Source of the DNA: Pukyongia salina | Lineage (GTDB): Bacteria; Bacteroidota; Bacteroidia; Flavobacteriales; Flavobacteriaceae | DNA: 64,000 nt | Direction of reading: 5' to 3' | Assembly: GCF_002966125.1 (NCBI RefSeq) | Contig: NZ_CP027062.1 | Location: 2,714,501 to 2,778,500, forward strand | Shown: piece by piece, positions 61,404-64,000 of the stretch | Numbering within the stretch: position 1 is the stretch's first letter | Layout of the letters: each line of letters opens with the position of its first letter | Position numbers and translations under genes: made by a program | Notes under the pieces: generated by a model | The model's input: only the letters and a program-made list of their open reading frames with translations | Database searches by the model: none | Told to the model about the DNA's origin: nothing

Positions 61404-63563
61404 TTAAACCTTCTCAAGTTCATCCATCTTCACATCGGCGGTAAACATCCCGTAATTTACAATGGCTTTGTTTTTTTCTATAGAATCGATGGTCCCTACC
61501 GCACGACCATCTATCATCCGCACCCGATCTCCAACTTTCAAAGCAACTTTTGGTTTAGGAGGTGGTGCTTGTTTGGCTTCTTTTTTTGCTTTCACTTTTT
61601 TCTCACGGATCACCGCTACCTTCTTTTCTACCTCTTCCTCCAGTTTCTTCTTTTTAGCTTTCACAACCTTCTTTTTCTTAGGATGAAGCTTCTTTCGTTT
61701 GCTGTTCTCTATCATGACCAACTTCACCAATTCATCGATCAACTCCCTTTTCTTTTTATTGTTTAAGTAGCGTTCGGCCAGGCTATCTACCTTTTTACCC
61801 AGGGTGAGTAATTTCATGTTACTGTCGTACAATTCCTGGTAGCTTTCCAGTTTATCCTGAAGTTTTACATTGATCTGCTCCAGTTGTTTACTTTCCTCCC
61901 TGGCTTTCTTTTCGGTAGTCTCCAGGGTGGCAGCCGTTTTACGAACGTTGGATCGCTCCTTCTGAAGGTTAGCTATTGTTTTATCAAAACGCACTTTACC
62001 TCGCTCGATCTTTTTCTTGGCCTTGTTGATCAGGCTATACGGAATTCCGTTTTTCTGAGCTACTTCGAAGGTAAAAGAGCTCCCTGCCTCACCCAGGTGC
62101 AATTTGAACATAGGTTCAAGGCTTTTGCTATCAAATTGCATATTGGCATTAACGGCATTGGGTAATTCGTTTGCCAGCAGTTTTAGATTGGTGTAGTGGG
62201 TGGTTATAATGCCAAATGCTTCCCGTTCATAAAATACTTCCAGAAATGTTTCGGCCAAAGCACCTCCCAATTCGGGGTCACTACCGGTGCCAAATTCATC
62301 GATAAGAAAAAGTGTATCGCTCTTACATTTTTTCAGAAATTGATTCATCATTTTCAAACGATAACTGTAGGTGCTTAGGTGATTCTCAATACTTTGGTTA
62401 TCGCCTATGTCTGTTAATACCCTTCCGAAGAAACAAAACTCACTCAACGGATCTGCCGGTACCAGCATACCCGATTGTAACATGAGTTGTAATAGCCCTA
62501 CCGTTTTTAGCGTGATACTTTTACCCCCGGCATTTGGGCCGCTAATTACAATGATCCTTTTATCAGGGGCCAGTTCGATGGTTTGAGGAAAGGTTTTTGC
62601 TTTTTGTTTTCTGTTGGAAACTAAAAGGAGTGGGTGATAGGCATTTTTCAGGAAAAGCCTTTTTTCTGAACTCAACAAAGGTAAATTCCCGCCTATATCG
62701 ATGGCGTATCGCGCTTTAGCATAAAAAACGTCGATCCTGGTAAGATATTCCTGATAGCCGGATAAGGTTTCCCTGAAAGGGCGTATAAAGTCGGTTAACT
62801 CCTTAAGAATGCGTTTAACTTCTTCTTGTTCCTCATAGACAAGGTTACTTAGTTCGTTTGCAAATTCCAAGGTCTCTTGTGGCTCAATATAGACAATACT
62901 ACCCGTCTTGGATTGTCCCAGGACCATTCCCTTTACCTTTCGCCTGTGCATGGCCTTAACAGCGAGTACTCTTCGGTTGTCTACCACAGATTCCCTTATC
63001 TCGTCCAGGAGATCTGAAGAGGAGTATCTGCTAAGAGCCTTCGTAAACGACGAATTGATCTGTCCCTTTACTACATTTAAACGTTTCCGGATAGCAGCCA
63101 GTTCACTTGAAGCACTATCCTTGATCGCGCCATAGCGATCGATAACAGCAATTATTGCTTCGGAAATACTATTGGTGTAATCCACATCTCCGGAGTACTC
63201 ATAAAGTTGGGTATAGAATTCGTTATACTTTTTAAAGAAGGCTAACAATTCTTTGGTTGTATTTGAAACGGAAAGTATTCTTCTGAAAGCACCTATTTCT
63301 AACGAACTATTTTCAATGTTCAGAAGGTGTAATTCGTTGGAGATCGCTTCGAAACCATGATTTGGGATTCGATTTTCATTATCGAAAGAAGCAGTAAATT
63401 CCTTGACACGATACAACTCCGGTTGGATAGATTCTGTGTCTTTATAAGGAACTATAGCCAACACTTCATTTCGACCAGGATCTGTAATGCAAAATTCTGA
63501 GATCTGCTGCAAAACGGATGGAAATTCTAAATCCTGTAATGTTTTTTTATCAATTCGAACCAT
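61404..63563 (-). CDS. mutS2: DNA mismatch-like ATPase MutS2 without Smr domain
   Basis: This 719-residue protein has the MutS core and clamp helices (about 1-300), the Walker A motif ISGPNAGGKSITLKTVGL, Walker B TLFLIDEFGTGSDPELG and ITTHYTNLKL. A coiled-coil tail (about 510-590), a lysine-rich linker (about 620-660) and a short KOW-like end (LKVGDRVRMIDGRAVGTI) follow. Canonical MutS2 ends with a nuclease-active Smr domain, which is absent here. MutS2 suppresses homologous recombination and rescues stalled ribosomes in other bacteria. Start ATG 63563; it diverges from ung across 49 bases. Confidence 0.93.
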   Translation of the reverse strand: MVRIDKKTLQDLEFPSVLQQISEFCITDPGRNEVLAIVPYKDTESIQPELYRVKEFTASFDNENRIPNHGFEAISNELHLLNIENSSLEIGAFRRILSVSNTTKELLAFFKKYNEFYTQLYEYSGDVDYTNSISEAIIAVIDRYGAIKDSASSELAAIRKRLNVVKGQINSSFTKALSRYSSSDLLDEIRESVVDNRRVLAVKAMHRRKVKGMVLGQSKTGSIVYIEPQETLEFANELSNLVYEEQEEVKRILKELTDFIRPFRETLSGYQEYLTRIDVFYAKARYAIDIGGNLPLLSSEKRLFLKNAYHPLLLVSNRKQKAKTFPQTIELAPDKRIIVISGPNAGGKSITLKTVGLLQLMLQSGMLVPADPLSEFCFFGRVLTDIGDNQSIENHLSTYSYRLKMMNQFLKKCKSDTLFLIDEFGTGSDPELGGALAETFLEVFYEREAFGIITTHYTNLKLLANELPNAVNANMQFDSKSLEPMFKLHLGEAGSSFTFEVAQKNGIPYSLINKAKKKIERGKVRFDKTIANLQKERSNVRKTAATLETTEKKAREESKQLEQINVKLQDKLESYQELYDSNMKLLTLGKKVDSLAERYLNNKKKRELIDELVKLVMIENSKRKKLHPKKKKVVKAKKKKLEEEVEKKVAVIREKKVKAKKEAKQAPPPKPKVALKVGDRVRMIDGRAVGTIDSIEKNKAIVNYGMFTADVKMDELEKV

Positions 63564-63612
63564 TCCGTTATAATGCTGTAATTTTAGCTGTTGGATTACA
63601 AAAATACGGATA

Positions 63613-64000
63613 ATGGATGTAAATATTGAAGAAAGCTGGAAGCAGGTCCTTGGTAAAGAATTTGATAAGGATTATTTCAAACTGCTAACCAACTTCGTGA
63701 GGAAAGAATACGCTACGCATAAGTGTTTCCCTCCGGGAAGGGAGATTTTTTCGGCTTTCGATCATACGCCGTTTTCGCAAGTTAAAGCCGTTATTTTGGG
63801 GCAGGATCCGTACCATGGTGATGGACAGGCGAACGGACTCTGTTTCTCGGTGGGCGAGGGGGTTGCGAAGCCGCCTTCTCTGGTTAATATATTTTCAGAA
63901 TTGAAGAATGATCTGGGTGTAAGTCCGCCCGATCATGGTAACCTGCAATCATGGGCAGAGCAAGGAGTCCTTTTACTCAACGCAACACTCACCGTAAGGG
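63613..64000 (+). CDS. ung: Uracil-DNA glycosylase, 5' part (truncated by window edge)
   Basis: About 129 codons are visible. The signature [18 protein letters not shown] carries the catalytic Asp and the water-activating site, and [12 protein letters not shown] and [15 protein letters not shown] match the family. Ung excises uracil from DNA at the start of base-excision repair. It starts at ATG 63613, divergently from mutS2. The C-terminal His-containing loop lies outside the window. Confidence 0.94.
   Translation, partial: MDVNIEESWKQVLGKEFDKDYFKLLTNFVRKEYATHKCFPPGREIFSAFDHTPFSQVKAVILGQDPYHGDGQANGLCFSVGEGVAKPPSLVNIFSELKNDLGVSPPDHGNLQSWAEQGVLLLNATLTVR

Overview
This 64 kb window looks like an ordinary chromosomal segment of a marine or environmental member of the Flavobacteriaceae (Bacteroidota). 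The evidence is Bacteroidota-type promoters (TAnnTTTG), weak or absent Shine-Dalgarno sequences, frequent TTG starts, and Bacteroidota-style proteins: a GH3/beta-lactamase fusion, NagB fused to PIG-L, MutS2 without Smr, DUF4159, and TlpA with DUF4369. A bacillithiol gene (bshA) is present. No prophage, integrase, IS element or rRNA operon is visible.

Layout. 1-3.3 kb (minus): an S41 protease truncated by the window edge, pterin dehydratase, an NAD-epimerase-like protein and gcvT. 3.4-8.4 kb: NAD(P)HX repair enzyme, thioredoxin-like lipoprotein, hutH, a STAS-like protein and a DksA-like protein. 8.4-15.1 kb: clpC diverges from gyrA and a TPR protein. 15.1-21.2 kb: NlpC/P60 hydrolase, thiolase, a 7TM-HD phosphodiesterase and NagB/PIG-L. 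21.2-25.1 kb: an island with three tRNA genes (Arg-TCT, Pro-TGG, Ser-GCT), two tandem arrays of palindromic repeats, two tRNA-Pro-derived tRNA-like copies with replaced arms, and a formylglycine-generating-enzyme-like lipoprotein. 25.1-30.5 kb (minus): RNA modification genes (THUMP-like methyltransferase, SpoU methyltransferase, RsmE, TsaD) with DUF4159 and TfoX-like proteins. 30.5-38.2 kb: envelope biogenesis (TamB, LptD) with RidA between them. 38.4-47.6 kb: a compact eight-gene plus-strand run (amidase, MCE protein, two-part Fe-S/CCG oxidoreductase split by a HAD protein, unknown protein, GH3/beta-lactamase fusion, BshA). 47.7-57.8 kb: two flavin oxidoreductases, small envelope proteins, aroC, a dicarboxylate or amino acid symporter and an MscS channel. 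57.9-61 kb: a coupled three-gene cassette of an ATP-grasp ligase, an N-formylglutamate-amidohydrolase-like protein and a DUF1704 metallopeptidase. 61-64 kb: a DCC-family protein, mutS2 and the start of ung.

Functional themes are envelope assembly and peptidoglycan recycling, RNA modification, redox chemistry and housekeeping. The two most unusual parts are the palindrome/tRNA island, where hairpin modules recur in arrays and inside tRNA-derived copies, and the ATP-grasp/DUF1704 cassette. That cassette pairs, by inference, a terminal ligase with a relative of the eukaryotic tubulin carboxypeptidase MATCAP.
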